Shown: positions 10,074 to 19,070 of the stretch, piece after piece
How positions within the stretch are numbered: position 1 is the stretch's first letter
How the letters are laid out: every line of letters begins with the position of its first letter
Assembly: GCF_014203125.1 (NCBI RefSeq)
Contig: NZ_JACHIH010000023.1
Span: forward strand, 1 to 64,000
Reading direction: 5' to 3'
Length of the DNA: 64,000 nt
From: Rhodopseudomonas rhenobacensis
GTDB taxonomy: Bacteria > Pseudomonadota > Alphaproteobacteria > Rhizobiales > Xanthobacteraceae
Program-made: the position numbers and the translations under genes
The notes under the pieces: model-generated
Databases searched by the model: none
What the model was told of the DNA's origin: nothing
What the model saw: only the letters and a program-made list of their open reading frames with translations

Positions 10074-10229
10074 GTCATTGCGAGCCGAGGACGGCGCGTG
10101 GCGCCGGCCGAACAGCGAAGCAATCCAGGGGCCTCATGCGTAGCCCTGGATTGCTTCGTCGCAAGAGCTCCTCGCAATGACGCAATTAATGCCTGATTCC
10201 ATTGATCGCTTTTTGAGTCAGACTCCGAG
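10074..10229. repeat. Element B, full copy
   Basis: The outer arms GTCATTGCGAG and CTCGCAATGAC enclose two hairpins: a small GGCGC/GCGCC one and the 14-bp stem GAAGCAATCCAGGG / CCCTGGATTGCTTC. The core ends at 10181 and is followed by a tail with TTTTTGAGTCAGACTC that recurs beside the other B copies (17809-17956, 40088-40180). A partly inverted version of the tail lies to the left at about 10030-10049. Confidence 0.8.
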
Positions 10230-10283
10230 CGGAACGCAGCGCAATCAGCGGCGCTGGTCCCGGCTCAATCCATCGAATATTCC

Positions 10284-10318
10284 GATTGATTATAGCGTAA
10301 TTATCTGTTGGATTGATT
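10284..10318. promoter_or_regulatory. Candidate LysR-type control region upstream of the YeiH-like gene
   Basis: This AT-rich patch in GC-rich DNA holds two GATTGATT direct repeats (10284-10291 and 10311-10318). Between them is an ATTA...TAAT inverted repeat (10289-10301) of the T-N11-A kind used by LysR proteins. It lies 33 bp before the YeiH-like start, and a LysR gene follows that permease. The assignment is inferred. Confidence 0.3.
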
Positions 10319-10350
10319 GGTCTCAAACGTCCGATGGTGCGGTGGCAACG

Positions 10351-11430
10351 ATGGAGCCACCGATGACCACGATCCCGGCAGCCGAATGTTCCAGCCCTCC
10401 CCCCGCCGACCCCGCCACCGCATCGGCCCCGCGGCTCCGCGGGCTGCGGGCGGTCATCCCCGGGTTGGCCCTGACCGCGGCGATCGCCGCGACGGCGTTC
10501 GCCCTGCGACTCGTGCCGGGCATCGGCGTGGTCAGCCCGATGATCCTGGCCATGCTGATCGGCATCACGCTGCACAATCTCGCCGGCACCCCTTCGCTGG
10601 CCGTGCCCGGCATCAAATTCAGCGTACGCCGGGTGTTGCGCTTCGCCATCATCCTGCTCGGGCTGCAGCTCTCGGTCGCGCAACTGATCGCGGTCGGCGG
10701 CCGCGGCCTTTGCATCATCGCGGCGAGCCTGCTCGCGACCTTCGCGGTCACCAGCTGGATCGGGCACAGGCTCGGCGTCGACCGCAAGTTGACGCAGCTG
10801 ATCGCCGCCGGCAGCTCGATCTGCGGCGCCTCGGCGGTGATCGCCACCAACGCGGTGACCGACGCGCCGGACGAGGACGTCGCCTATGCGGTGGCCTGCG
10901 TCACGGTGTTCGGCTCGTTGGCGATGTTCTGCTATCCGCTGTTGCCGGCGCTGCTGAGGCTCGATCCGCAGAGCTATGGATTGTGGGCCGGCGCCTCGAT
11001 CCACGAGATCGCCCAGGTGGTCGCCGCGGGATTTCAGGACGGCGCGCAGGCCGGCGAGTTCGCCACCATCGCCAAGCTGGCGCGGGTGGCGATGCTGGCG
11101 CCGCTGGTGATCGTGCTCGGCGCCTGGGCGGCGCGCAGCGCGCGGCGCAACGGCGGCGATCGGCAGGCGGCGCGGCCGCCGCTGCCGTGGTTCGTGCTCG
11201 GCTTCGTGGCGCTGGTCGGCGTCAACAGCGTGGTCGCCATTCCGGCGGAGGCGAAGGGCTGGATCGTCGTCGTCACCACCTTCCTGCTGACGCTGGCGCT
11301 GGCGGCGATGGGGCTGGAAACCGATCTGCGCAAGCTCGCCGCCAAGGGCATTCGCCCGGCGCTCGTCGGCGCGCTGGCCTTCCTGTTCATCGCAAGTTTC
11401 AGCCTGGCGCTGATCAAACTCACCGGGTGA
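10351..11430 (+). CDS. YeiH-family (UPF0324) putative sulfate/sulfonate-type exporter
   Basis: The 359-residue membrane protein has about ten hydrophobic segments and the YeiH signature regions ([49 protein letters not shown]). YeiH relatives are proposed sulfate or anion exporters, but the substrate is not firmly established. I chose the ATG at 10351; the open frame reaches back to 10177, but that part lies in element B. A second ATG at 10363 is also possible. The neighbouring LysR gene starts 5 nt after the stop, the usual YeiE-YeiH partnership, so regulation by that protein is likely. Confidence 0.85.
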   Translation: MEPPMTTIPAAECSSPPPADPATASAPRLRGLRAVIPGLALTAAIAATAFALRLVPGIGVVSPMILAMLIGITLHNLAGTPSLAVPGIKFSVRRVLRFAIILLGLQLSVAQLIAVGGRGLCIIAASLLATFAVTSWIGHRLGVDRKLTQLIAAGSSICGASAVIATNAVTDAPDEDVAYAVACVTVFGSLAMFCYPLLPALLRLDPQSYGLWAGASIHEIAQVVAAGFQDGAQAGEFATIAKLARVAMLAPLVIVLGAWAARSARRNGGDRQAARPPLPWFVLGFVALVGVNSVVAIPAEAKGWIVVVTTFLLTLALAAMGLETDLRKLAAKGIRPALVGALAFLFIASFSLALIKLTG

Positions 11431-11434
11431 GCGC

Positions 11435-12313
11435 ATGACGCTGGATCAGCTTCGCATCTTCATCGCGGTCGCCGAGCATCAGCACATGACCCGCGCCGCC
11501 AGCGAGCTGAACCTGACGCAGTCCGCCACCAGTTCGGCGATCGCCGCGCTGGAACAGCGCTACGCCATCAAGCTGTTCGATCGGATCGGCCGCGGCATCG
11601 TGTTGACGCAGACCGGCCGCGCCTTTCTCGGCGAGGCCCGCGCCGTGGTCGGACGCGCCAACGCCGCGGCGCAGGTGCTGAACGACCTTGCCGGCCTGAA
11701 GCGTGGCACGCTGACGCTGGCGGCCAGCCAGACCGTGGCGAATTACTGGCTGCCGCAGCGGCTGCAGGCGTTTCGCAAACGCCATCCCGGCATCGACGTC
11801 CGCCTCGCCATCGCCAACACCGAACAGGTGGCGGCCGCGGTGCATGACGGCCGCGCCGATCTCGGCTTCGTCGAGGGGCCGGTCGACGATCCGCTGCTGG
11901 CGGCGCGCCGCATCGACGGCGACAGCCTGGTGATCGTGGTCGGCGCGCAACATCCCTGGGCCGGGCAGCGCCGCATCACCGCGCGCCGGCTGCCCTTGAG
12001 CGGCTGGGTGCTGCGCGAGCGGGGCTCCGGCACCCGCGCGATGTTCGAGGCCGCCATGCGCAAAGCCGGCGTCAAGCCGAGCGAACTGCGCGTCGAGCTG
12101 GAACTGCCGTCGAATGAAGCGGTGCGCGCCGCGGTGGAGGCCGGCGATTGCGCCACCGCGCTGTCCGACCTGGTGGCGGCGCCGTCGCTGGCGGCCGGCA
12201 CGCTGCACCGCATCGACTTCGCGCTGCCGCGCCGCGCATTTTTCGTACTGCGGCACAAGCAGCACGCCGCGACCCGCACCGAAACCGCGCTGCTGGAGTC
12301 GTTTCTGCCGTGA
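11435..12313 (+). CDS. LysR-family regulator (YeiE/CysB-like) paired with the YeiH-like permease
   Basis: The 292-residue protein has an N-terminal winged helix-turn-helix (residues ~2-60, AASELNLTQSATSSAIAALE) and a substrate-binding domain from ~90. It lies 5 nt downstream of the permease and is probably co-transcribed. In enterobacteria the related YeiE adjoins yeiH and responds to sulfite, so a sulfur or anion stress role is possible here. The ligand cannot be read from the sequence. Confidence 0.85.
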   Translation: MTLDQLRIFIAVAEHQHMTRAASELNLTQSATSSAIAALEQRYAIKLFDRIGRGIVLTQTGRAFLGEARAVVGRANAAAQVLNDLAGLKRGTLTLAASQTVANYWLPQRLQAFRKRHPGIDVRLAIANTEQVAAAVHDGRADLGFVEGPVDDPLLAARRIDGDSLVIVVGAQHPWAGQRRITARRLPLSGWVLRERGSGTRAMFEAAMRKAGVKPSELRVELELPSNEAVRAAVEAGDCATALSDLVAAPSLAAGTLHRIDFALPRRAFFVLRHKQHAATRTETALLESFLP

Positions 12314-12337
12314 CGTGACGTCGCTGCCTGAGGCCCC

Positions 12338-12465
12338 GTGTCCCGGACGCGGAGCAGCGCCTTGGCGCTGCTCCGCGAGCCGGGACCGTTACGAGCGACG
12401 CGTTCCGTAACGGCCCCGGCTCGCCGCGCGACGCGACGCGACGCGTCGCGCGGCGTCCGGGGCAC
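12338..12465. repeat. Element E: 128-bp cloverleaf-like palindromic element
   Basis: Four stems can be drawn. The outer stem is 12338-12350 with 12453-12465 (one G-T pair). Hairpin 1 is 12349-12361 with 12364-12376 (13 bp, 2-nt loop). Hairpin 2 is 12377-12393 with 12406-12422 (17 bp, one mismatch). Hairpin 3 is 12422-12435 with 12442-12455 (14 bp). Together they leave almost no unpaired base outside the loops. It lies between convergent genes (LysR and crotonase) and may act as a bidirectional terminator or be a mobile-type palindromic repeat. Confidence 0.75.
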
Positions 12466-12522
12466 GATCCACCCCAAGGCCTGTCCGGGGAAATCCACAG
12501 GCGACGAATTCGCGTCGCAGCC

Positions 12523-13308
12523 TCACCCATTCACAAACCGCGGCGGGCGCTTCTCGACATTGGCGCGAACCGCCTCGATCTGGTTCGGCGAGCCGATCAG
12601 CTGCTGCTGCTCGATCGATTCTTCGAGCAGCGCCGGTCCAGGAGCAACCAGCAGCTTGTTGTACAGCCGCTTGGCGGCGCGGATCGCGTCCGGGCTCTTG
12701 CCGGCGATCTCGCGCGCCAGTTCCAGCGCCGCGGCCCGGGGATCCTCGACGATCTTGGTCGCAAGCCCGTAGCTCAGCGCCTCCTCGGCGGAAAAGATCC
12801 GCCCGGTATAAGTGAGTTCGCGCAACACGTCATCGCGGACCAGCGAGGCCAGGATCGGGGTGCCCGCCATGTCCGGCACCAGCCCCCATTTGATCTCCAT
12901 GATCGACATCCGCGCGTCCGGCGCCAACAGCCGGATGTCGGCGCCGAGCGCCAGCTGAAAGCCGCCGCCGAACGCCACGCCATGCACCGCGGCGATCACC
13001 GGCACCGGCAATTGCCGGAAGCCCCACACCGCCTGCTGCGCCGCGTTGGCCTCGCCATGGCTGCGGGTGACGAGGTCGCGCAGCGCGTCCTTCATCTCGG
13101 CGAAACGGCCCATGTCGAGCCCGGCGCAGAACGCCTTGCCCTCGCCCGACAGCACCACCACGCGCAGTCCGGCTTCGCCGGCAAGCCGCGCGGTGGTGTC
13201 GACCAGCGCCTCGAACATCGCCGCATCGAGCGCATTCATCTTGTCGGCCCGCACCAGCCGGACATCGGCGACGCCGTCGGTGATCGTCACCGCTACGCGA
13301 TCGTTCAT
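12523..13308 (-). CDS. Enoyl-CoA hydratase/isomerase family protein (crotonase)
   Basis: At 261 residues this is a normal-length crotonase. The oxyanion-hole motifs are GKAFCAGLDM (~57-66) and GVAFGGGFQLALGADIR (~106-122). The stretch IMEIKWGLVPDM carries an acidic residue at the position used by isomerase-type members. It would act on an acyl-CoA in fatty acid or aromatic side-chain breakdown. It is divergent from the SDR gene at 13410, with ~100 bp between them, so the two may be co-regulated. The exact substrate is not readable. Confidence 0.88.
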   Translation of the reverse strand: MNDRVAVTITDGVADVRLVRADKMNALDAAMFEALVDTTARLAGEAGLRVVVLSGEGKAFCAGLDMGRFAEMKDALRDLVTRSHGEANAAQQAVWGFRQLPVPVIAAVHGVAFGGGFQLALGADIRLLAPDARMSIMEIKWGLVPDMAGTPILASLVRDDVLRELTYTGRIFSAEEALSYGLATKIVEDPRAAALELAREIAGKSPDAIRAAKRLYNKLLVAPGPALLEESIEQQQLIGSPNQIEAVRANVEKRPPRFVNG

Positions 13309-13409
13309 CTCAGTCCCCCCGTTTGTTGCCGGCCCACAGAAAAGCGTTGTCGGAATTTAGTCAATCACCTAGTGAAGTAGCAGTCGTTCTCCAGCCAGGG
13401 CGCTTCAAA

Positions 13410-14282
13410 ATGTTTACTGATCAGCTTCTCGCCGGCCGCCGCATCCTGGTCACCGGCGGCGGCACCGGGCTCGGCCGGGCGATGGCGGCGAAATTCCTCA
13501 GCCTCGGCGCCGAGCTGCATATCTGCGGCCGCCGCAAGGGCGTCTGCGACGAAACCGCGACCGCCCTGATGGACGAATTCGGCGGCAAGGTGATGAGCTA
13601 CGGCGTCGACATCCGCGACGCCGCCGCGGTCGACCACATGATCGAGACCATCTTCGAAGAGGGGCCGCTCACCGACCTGATCAACAATGCCGCGGGAAAT
13701 TTCATCTCGCGGACGCAGGACCTCACCCCGCGCGGCTTCGACGCCGTCGCCAACATCGTGATGCACGGCACATTCTATGTCACCCACGCGGTCGGCAAGC
13801 GCTGGATCGCCGGCGGCCATCGCGGCAATGTGCTGTCGATTACCGTCACCTGGGTGCGCAACGGCAGCCCCTATGTGGTGCCCTCGGCGATGAGCAAGTC
13901 GGCGATCCATGCGATGACGATGTCGCTCGCCGCCGAATGGGGCCGCTACGGCATCCGGCTGAATACAATTGCGCCCGGCGAAATTCCCACCGAGGGCATG
14001 AGCAAGCGGATCAAGCCCGGCGACGAGGCCGGCGCCCACACCACCCGGCTCAATCCGATGGGCCGGGTCGGCACGCTGGCGGAATTGCAGAACCTCGCGG
14101 TGTTCCTGATTTCCGGCGGCTGCGACTGGATCAACGGCGAGACCATCGCGATGGACGGCGGCCAGGCGCTGGCCACGGGTGGTAATTTCTATCAGCTGCG
14201 CGACTGGAGCGACGCCGACTGGGCGGAGGCGCGCGATGCCATCAAGGCGCAGAACGACAAGGACCGCGCCGCGCGCGGTTGA
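13410..14282 (+). CDS. SDR oxidoreductase, 2,4-dienoyl-CoA reductase-like
   Basis: This is a short-chain dehydrogenase of 290 residues from the ATG at 13410. It has the NAD(P) motif TGGGTGLG (~14-21) and NNAAGNF. The usual YxxxK is replaced by SAMSK (about 158-162), with a Tyr a few residues upstream in SPYVVPS. That arrangement is typical of the dienoyl-CoA/enoyl-CoA reductase branch, so this is probably family-normal rather than a defect. It would reduce an unsaturated acyl-CoA, matching the crotonases and ligase nearby. Confidence 0.85.
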   Translation: MFTDQLLAGRRILVTGGGTGLGRAMAAKFLSLGAELHICGRRKGVCDETATALMDEFGGKVMSYGVDIRDAAAVDHMIETIFEEGPLTDLINNAAGNFISRTQDLTPRGFDAVANIVMHGTFYVTHAVGKRWIAGGHRGNVLSITVTWVRNGSPYVVPSAMSKSAIHAMTMSLAAEWGRYGIRLNTIAPGEIPTEGMSKRIKPGDEAGAHTTRLNPMGRVGTLAELQNLAVFLISGGCDWINGETIAMDGGQALATGGNFYQLRDWSDADWAEARDAIKAQNDKDRAARG

Positions 14283-14379
14283 GGCGGATCTGGCGCAACG
14301 GCAGCCCCAGCGCCGGAGCGGAGCCGGGCGTTTCGAAGCATGACCGCCAGGGTGTGAGCTCTGCCGCGTGCGACTAATC

Positions 14380-14920
14380 ACCCCGCAAAAAACGCGCGGA
14401 TAGCAATCCCCGCGCTTGCGGCTTCGCCTATCATCGCTTCGTCCTCGCTCACGAGGGGCGCTTCTCGAGGGCGCTCGTGAGGCGGAGCGAGGATGCGGTG
14501 TCCTGCGCGCGCGGTTCGCACCCGCAAGCCCGGGACGCCCCGGGTCGCCGTCCGGGCCTACTACGGGGCTCTGCCACTTGCTGGTTGGCTGGACGCGGGA
14601 CAGGTGAAGGCGGGGAAAGCCTGCCGGATCGGCGGTGCGGAGTGCATCGCGCCTGTCCCCGGAAGCACGGTCCTGGGGTCGACAAATCCCGCGATGGAGC
14701 GCCGCAAGGCGTGCGCGGTCCGCTCGCTGCCTCGCCGGCAGCGTCGGGCAGCGCCCAACAATCACGGTTGCGCCTTGCGGCGCTCCGTCCCCCTCACTGG
14801 CGAGGGGGGAAACTAACGGCTCGCCTCGCGCAATGTCTTGCGCGAGAGCGATGGCGCGTGCGTTGAGAGTTACCGGACGTGGCTGTTTGACAATTTGCAT
14901 GGCGATGGATGGCGAGGCGC
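14380..14920 (+). repeat. Element D, copy 1 (long dispersed repeat)
   Basis: This ~540-bp element recurs in inverted orientation at 39537-40083 with high similarity along its length, from CCCCGCAAAAAACGCGCGGATAG to the GATGGATGG end. A 107-codon frame beginning at 14493 is open here. In the other copy a one-base insertion near the GTGAAGGCGGGG stretch shifts it, so the element is very unlikely to code for protein. No terminal target-site duplication or transposase is visible. Confidence 0.85.
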
Positions 14921-15177
14921 ACCGCGCCGCCCTCAGCTCGCAAAGACGATGATATCCCTGATCTTGCTCGCTGCTTTTTCGGTCAGACTCGGAGGAGCCG
15001 GGCTGCGCCCGCAGGGCGAGGCCAGGCGTCTCGAAGGATGCACCCCGCGCAGGGCGCCCGCCCCAGCGCCCCTTGCAAGCGCCCGAACTATCTCCCATCC
15101 ATCTTGTATTTGTCGGCAAACCGCGTCACACTTTCCCCAAAGCGATAACAACTAACAATACCGTCCAGGGAGTTGAA
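14921..15177. other. Intergenic region with repeat scraps upstream of the acyl-CoA ligase
   Basis: It contains GCTTTTTCGGTCAGACTC (the tail motif seen beside element B) and pieces resembling element C (GGCGTCTCGAAGGATG). The last ~60 bp before the ligase start are free of repeats and must include its promoter or leader. No gene is seen. Confidence 0.5.
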
Positions 15178-16758
15178 ATGTCCGATTCCGCGGAGCCGGC
15201 GACGCTTGCCGACGTGGTCCGCGCGCAGGGCCAAGCGCGCGGCGATTCCATCGCGTTCGAGTTCGAGGGCCGCCGCACCAGCTTTGCCGCGCTCGATCGC
15301 CACAGCAATCGCGTTGCCCGCGCGCTGCTTGCGCAAGGCATCAAGCCCGGCCAGCGCATCAGCTATCTCGGCAAGAACAGCGACGTCTATTTCGAACTGC
15401 TGCTCGGCGCGATGAAAGCCAATGTGGTGATGGCGCCGGTGAACTGGCGGCTGGCGGCGCCGGAAATCGCCTTCATCGTCAACGACTGCCAGGCCACAGC
15501 ATTGTTCGTCGGCGCGGAATTCGTCGACCCGGTGCGCGCACTCGCGGCGCAACTGCCCGGCGTCAAAGCCTTCATCGCCACCGAAGGCGCCGCCGCCGAG
15601 TGGCCGGCCTACCCGGCGTGGCGCGACGCGCAAGCCGACGACGCCCCCGCCGTGGTGCTCGAGCCGCGCGACGTCGCGATCCAGCTCTACACCTCCGGCA
15701 CCACCGGCCACCCCAAGGGCGCGATGCTGAGCCACGCCAATTTCCTCGCGCTGGTGCGCGCCGGCAAGGACGCCGAACAGCCGCAATGGAACCAGTGGAG
15801 TGCGGACGAGGTCTCGCTGGTGGCGATGCCGGTGTTTCACATCGGCGGCTCCGGCTGGGGCGTGATGGGCATGTACCACGGCGTCAAGGGCGTTATCGTC
15901 CGCGAATTCGATCCGCACAAGATTCTGGATTTCTTCGCGACCTTCGGCATCACCCGGGCGTTCCTGGTGCCGGCGGCGATGCAATTCGTGGTGCGGCAGC
16001 CGCGCGCCCGCGAGATGGATTTTTCCCGGCTGCGCTACATGCTGTACGGCGCCTCGCCGATCCCCGCCGCGCTGCTACGCGAATGCATCGCGGTGTTCAA
16101 ATGCGGCTTTGTGCAGATGTACGGCATGACCGAGACCACCGGAACCATCGTGGCGCTGCCCCCGGAGGATCACATCGAGGGCTCGGAGCGGATGCTGGCG
16201 GCGGGCCGCGCGCTGCCCGGCGTCGAGCTCGCGATCCTCGATCCCGAGGGCAACAGGCTGCCGCCGCGCCAGGTCGGCGAGATCGCCACCCGCTCCGGCT
16301 CTAATATGGTCGGCTACTGGAACCTGCCGGAGGCCACCGCCAGGACCATCGATGCCGACAACTGGCTACGCACCGGCGACGCCGGCTATCTCGACGAGGA
16401 CGGCTACCTCTATATTCACGATCGCATCAAGGACATGATCATTTCCGGCGGAGAGAATATCTATCCGGCCGAAGTCGAGAGCGCGCTCAGCGAGCATCCC
16501 GACATCGCCGAGGTCGCGGTGGTCGGGGTGCCGGACGAGGTGTGGGGCGAGGCCGTCAAGGCGATCGTGGTGATGAAGCCCGACAAGCAGGCCACCGCGC
16601 ACGACATCATCGCCTTCGCGCATCAGCGCATCGCCAAGTTCAAATCGCCGCGCACGGTGGATTTCATCACCGCGCTGCCGCGCAACGGCGCCGGCAAGAT
16701 CCTGCGCCGCGCGCTGCGCGAGCCGTATTGGGCCGGCAGGCAGCGCCGGGTGAACTGA
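15178..16758 (+). CDS. Fatty-acid/acyl-CoA ligase (AMP-forming)
   Basis: This 526-residue ANL-superfamily enzyme activates a carboxylic acid with ATP and CoA. The phosphate loop YTSGTTGHPKG lies near 170-181, YGMTETTG near 314, SGGENIYPAEVE near 421, and the catalytic Lys is in NGAGKILRR near 505. The ATG at 15178 follows AGGGAG with 7 nt spacing; an in-frame upstream extension lies in repeat-rich DNA. With the SDR, two crotonases downstream and one upstream it forms an acyl-CoA breakdown neighbourhood. Chain length and substrate are undetermined. Confidence 0.92.
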   Translation: MSDSAEPATLADVVRAQGQARGDSIAFEFEGRRTSFAALDRHSNRVARALLAQGIKPGQRISYLGKNSDVYFELLLGAMKANVVMAPVNWRLAAPEIAFIVNDCQATALFVGAEFVDPVRALAAQLPGVKAFIATEGAAAEWPAYPAWRDAQADDAPAVVLEPRDVAIQLYTSGTTGHPKGAMLSHANFLALVRAGKDAEQPQWNQWSADEVSLVAMPVFHIGGSGWGVMGMYHGVKGVIVREFDPHKILDFFATFGITRAFLVPAAMQFVVRQPRAREMDFSRLRYMLYGASPIPAALLRECIAVFKCGFVQMYGMTETTGTIVALPPEDHIEGSERMLAAGRALPGVELAILDPEGNRLPPRQVGEIATRSGSNMVGYWNLPEATARTIDADNWLRTGDAGYLDEDGYLYIHDRIKDMIISGGENIYPAEVESALSEHPDIAEVAVVGVPDEVWGEAVKAIVVMKPDKQATAHDIIAFAHQRIAKFKSPRTVDFITALPRNGAGKILRRALREPYWAGRQRRVN

Positions 16759-16801
16759 GCGGCCGATCGGAACCGCGCCAAGCCGGTCACGGCTTTCCTC
16801 A

Positions 16802-16819
16802 CGCCTACTACTTTAGGCG
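16802..16819. promoter_or_regulatory. Inverted repeat upstream of crotonase gene
   Basis: CGCCTA and TAGGCG are perfect 6-bp arms around CTACTT. They are followed by two near-direct repeats, GATCATTAGCTG (near 16832) and GATGATTAGCTG (near 16870). The position in the 248-bp gap before the gene at 17007 suggests regulator sites, but no regulator can be named. It could also be the terminator of the ligase gene. Confidence 0.3.
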
Positions 16820-17006
16820 CATGAGTATCGCAGATCATTAGCTGCAAATTCCGCAACGAACTGCAACGAGATGATTAGCTGTCAGGGGTAGCGTCACAAT
16901 GCCGCGAGTGGGTTGTGGAGCAAGGCTGCTACGCGCAATTCATGGATGACTTTCGGTTGCGCTGCCGCCATCTTCGCGCGGGGCAGGAAACGATTCTGGG
17001 GGCGAC

Positions 17007-17786
17007 ATGACTCTGCAATTCTCCGCGGTGACGCGCCGCGGGCGCATTACCATTGTGACGCTGTCTCGACCCGAAGTGATGAACGCGCTGCACAGCGACG
17101 CGCATTTCGAGCTGCACCAGGTCTTCAACGACTTCGCCGTCGATCCGGAACAATGGGTGGCAATCGTCACCGGCGCCGGCGACAAGGCGTTCTGCGCCGG
17201 CAACGACTTGAAGTGGCAGGCGGCCGGCGGCCGCCGCGGCTGGGACAGTAGCGGCTTCGCCGGACTGACGGCGCGGTTCGACTGCGACAAGCCGATCATC
17301 GCCGCGGTCAACGGCGTGGCGATGGGCGGCGGCTTCGAGGCGGCGCTGGCCTGCGACCTGATCATCGCCGCGGAAAACGCAGTGTTCGCGCTGCCGGAAC
17401 CGCGCGTCGGCCTCGCCGCGCTGGCCGGCGGGCTGCATCGTCTGCCGCGGCAGATCGGGCAGAAGCGGGCGATGGGCATGATCCTCACCGGGCGCAGCGT
17501 CACCGCCCGCGAGGGCTACGAACTCGGCTTCGTCAACGAGGTGGCGCCAGAGGGCGAAGCGCTGGCCGCAGCGGAGCGCTGGGCGCAGACGATCTGCCGC
17601 AATTCGCCGATGTCGATCCGCGCCTCCAAGCAGGCGATTCAGAAGGGCTCGATGGTGTCGCTGCAGGAGGCGATCGCCGATCAGCGCGACTACCCCGCGG
17701 TCCGCGCCATGGTGGCGTCGCAGGACTACATCGAGGGGCCGAAAGCGTTCGCCGACAAACGCCCGCCACGGTGGGTGGGGAAGTAA
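17007..17786 (+). CDS. Enoyl-CoA hydratase family protein (crotonase)
   Basis: The 259-residue protein has both oxyanion-hole motifs (DKAFCAGNDLK and GVAMGGGFEAALACDLI). In ALPEPRVGLAA, Glu sits at the hydratase-type position, followed by the usual Pro-Arg-Gly-Leu turn. The start is the ATG at 17007 after GGGGGCGAC. It follows the ligase with its own 248-bp upstream region. It is one of three paralogous crotonases within 6.5 kb, each too different from the others to be a recent duplicate. The substrate is unknown. Confidence 0.9.
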   Translation: MTLQFSAVTRRGRITIVTLSRPEVMNALHSDAHFELHQVFNDFAVDPEQWVAIVTGAGDKAFCAGNDLKWQAAGGRRGWDSSGFAGLTARFDCDKPIIAAVNGVAMGGGFEAALACDLIIAAENAVFALPEPRVGLAALAGGLHRLPRQIGQKRAMGMILTGRSVTAREGYELGFVNEVAPEGEALAAAERWAQTICRNSPMSIRASKQAIQKGSMVSLQEAIADQRDYPAVRAMVASQDYIEGPKAFADKRPPRWVGK

Positions 17787-17808
17787 TCCGAGGCGGAAGC
17801 GCTGTGCT

Positions 17809-17956
17809 GTCATTGCGAGCCGAGGACGGCGCGCAGCGCCGGCCGAAAGCGAAGCAATCCAGGGGCTGCGCGCGTGGCCCTGGATTGCTTCGTCGCAAGA
17901 GCTACTCGCAATGACGGATTGAATGCCTGATTTTTTCGGTCAGACACTCAGGATGA
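17809..17956. repeat. Element B, second copy
   Basis: The outer arms GTCATTGCGAG / CTCGCAATGAC and the inner stem GAAGCAATCCAGGG / CCCTGGATTGCTTC are the same as in the copy at 10074. The core ends at about 17916. The right-hand tail (GCCTGATTTTTTCGGTCAGAC) lacks about 11 bases that the other copies have. It lies between convergent crotonase genes. Confidence 0.8.
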
Positions 17957-18013
17957 CGGCGCATTGCTAATCGCAAACGACCCGCGCCCTTCCACAGCTG
18001 CGCCCGTTCTGAA

Positions 18014-18802
18014 CTACCTGCCCTGAAACTTCGCCGCGCGTTTGTCGAGGAACGCGCTGACGCCTTCCTTGAAATCCGCGGTGGCGCCGGCGATGCGTTG
18101 CGATTGGCATTCCAGGTCGAGCTGCTGCTCGTAGCAATTCTCCTCGCTGTCCCAATAGAGTTTGCGGATCAGCGCCAGCGCCACGGTCGGGCCATTGGCC
18201 AAGTCGTGCGCGAGCTTCATCGTCTCGTCCCACAATGCGGCGTCGTCATAGACCCGGTTGACCAGCCCCCATTGCAGCGCGGTCTCCGCCGGCAGCTTGT
18301 CGCCGAGCAGCGACAATTCGAGCGCCCTCGCCTTGCCGATCAGCCGCGGCAGCAGCCAGGTCGAGCCGCAATCCGGCACCAGGCCGATGCGGCGGAACGC
18401 CTGCAGAAAATACGCCGAGCGCGCGCACAGGATCATGTCGCCCATCAGCGCGAAGCTCATGCCGGCACCGGCGGCCGGCCCGTTGACCGAGGTGACGATC
18501 GGGCAATGCCAATTGCGCAACCGGCGCAGCAACGGATGAAACGCGGTCTCCAGCGCCGCGCCGGCGTTGGCCTTGCCGGGCTTGTTGAGGCGACCCTGCA
18601 GATTGGCGCCGGTGCAGAACGCGCGACCGGCGCCGGTCAGCACCAGGCAGCGCACCTTGGCTTTATCCTCCTCGATCGCGTCGAGCGCTTCGGCGAAGCC
18701 GCCGAGCATGTCGACCGACATCGCGTTCATGACTTCCTGATGGTCAAGTCTGAGGATCGCCACCGCGCCGTCGATATCGAGTGTCACGTGTTTGAACTGC
18801 AT
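18014..18802 (-). CDS. Enoyl-CoA hydratase family protein (crotonase)
   Basis: The protein has 262 residues from the ATG at 18802, supported by AGAGGAC 7 nt upstream; the frame continues to 19012 but that part covers element C. Motifs are GRAFCTGANLQG and GPAAGAGMSFALMGDMIL. The stretch IGLVPDCGSTWLLPRLIG has the Asp used by PaaG-type isomerases in place of Glu. It may therefore be an isomerase or a 1,2-epoxyphenylacetyl-CoA-type enzyme rather than a simple hydratase. It is monocistronic. Confidence 0.88.
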   Translation of the reverse strand: MQFKHVTLDIDGAVAILRLDHQEVMNAMSVDMLGGFAEALDAIEEDKAKVRCLVLTGAGRAFCTGANLQGRLNKPGKANAGAALETAFHPLLRRLRNWHCPIVTSVNGPAAGAGMSFALMGDMILCARSAYFLQAFRRIGLVPDCGSTWLLPRLIGKARALELSLLGDKLPAETALQWGLVNRVYDDAALWDETMKLAHDLANGPTVALALIRKLYWDSEENCYEQQLDLECQSQRIAGATADFKEGVSAFLDKRAAKFQGR

Positions 18803-18931
18803 GATGTCCTCTGCTGCGCGCGGTTGATCCCGCGCGATGGAATTTTGGCTGCTACGCGCCAGGCATCTTCGAGTTTTCGCGCGCGGTTGTCCATGCTGGC
18901 AGAATTGTTGATGCCCCCGCCACAACTTCGC

Positions 18932-19052
18932 GTCATCCTGAGGAGCCCGGCTGAGCTCGAAGAGCGAAGCCGGGCGTCTCGAAGGATGGGCGACACGCCC
19001 GAGCGTCCGCACCCTGAGGCTCGCCGAAGACGGCGAGCACCTCAGCGTGACG
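18932..19052. repeat. Element C, first copy
   Basis: It begins GTCATCCTGAGGAGCCCGGC and contains the GCCCGGC/GCCGGGC hairpin and the TCTCGAAGGATGGG block. It ends CCTCAGCGTGACG, pairing with its own start. The second half has diverged from the copy at 35229-35352. It lies 18 bp beyond the stop of the tetronate kinase gene. Confidence 0.8.
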
Positions 19053-19070
19053 GCACAACCATCGCAGCCG

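Noticed and set aside
13866-13900. Loss of the catalytic YxxxK in the SDR protein as a sign of a dead enzyme
   Set aside because: The replacement by SAMSK with an upstream Tyr is the pattern I expect for dienoyl-CoA reductase-like members, so it is probably normal.
14493-14816. 107-codon frame in element D, of a kind often annotated as a hypothetical protein
   Set aside because: The second copy of the element carries a one-base insertion that destroys the frame, so the repeat is not maintained as a protein gene.
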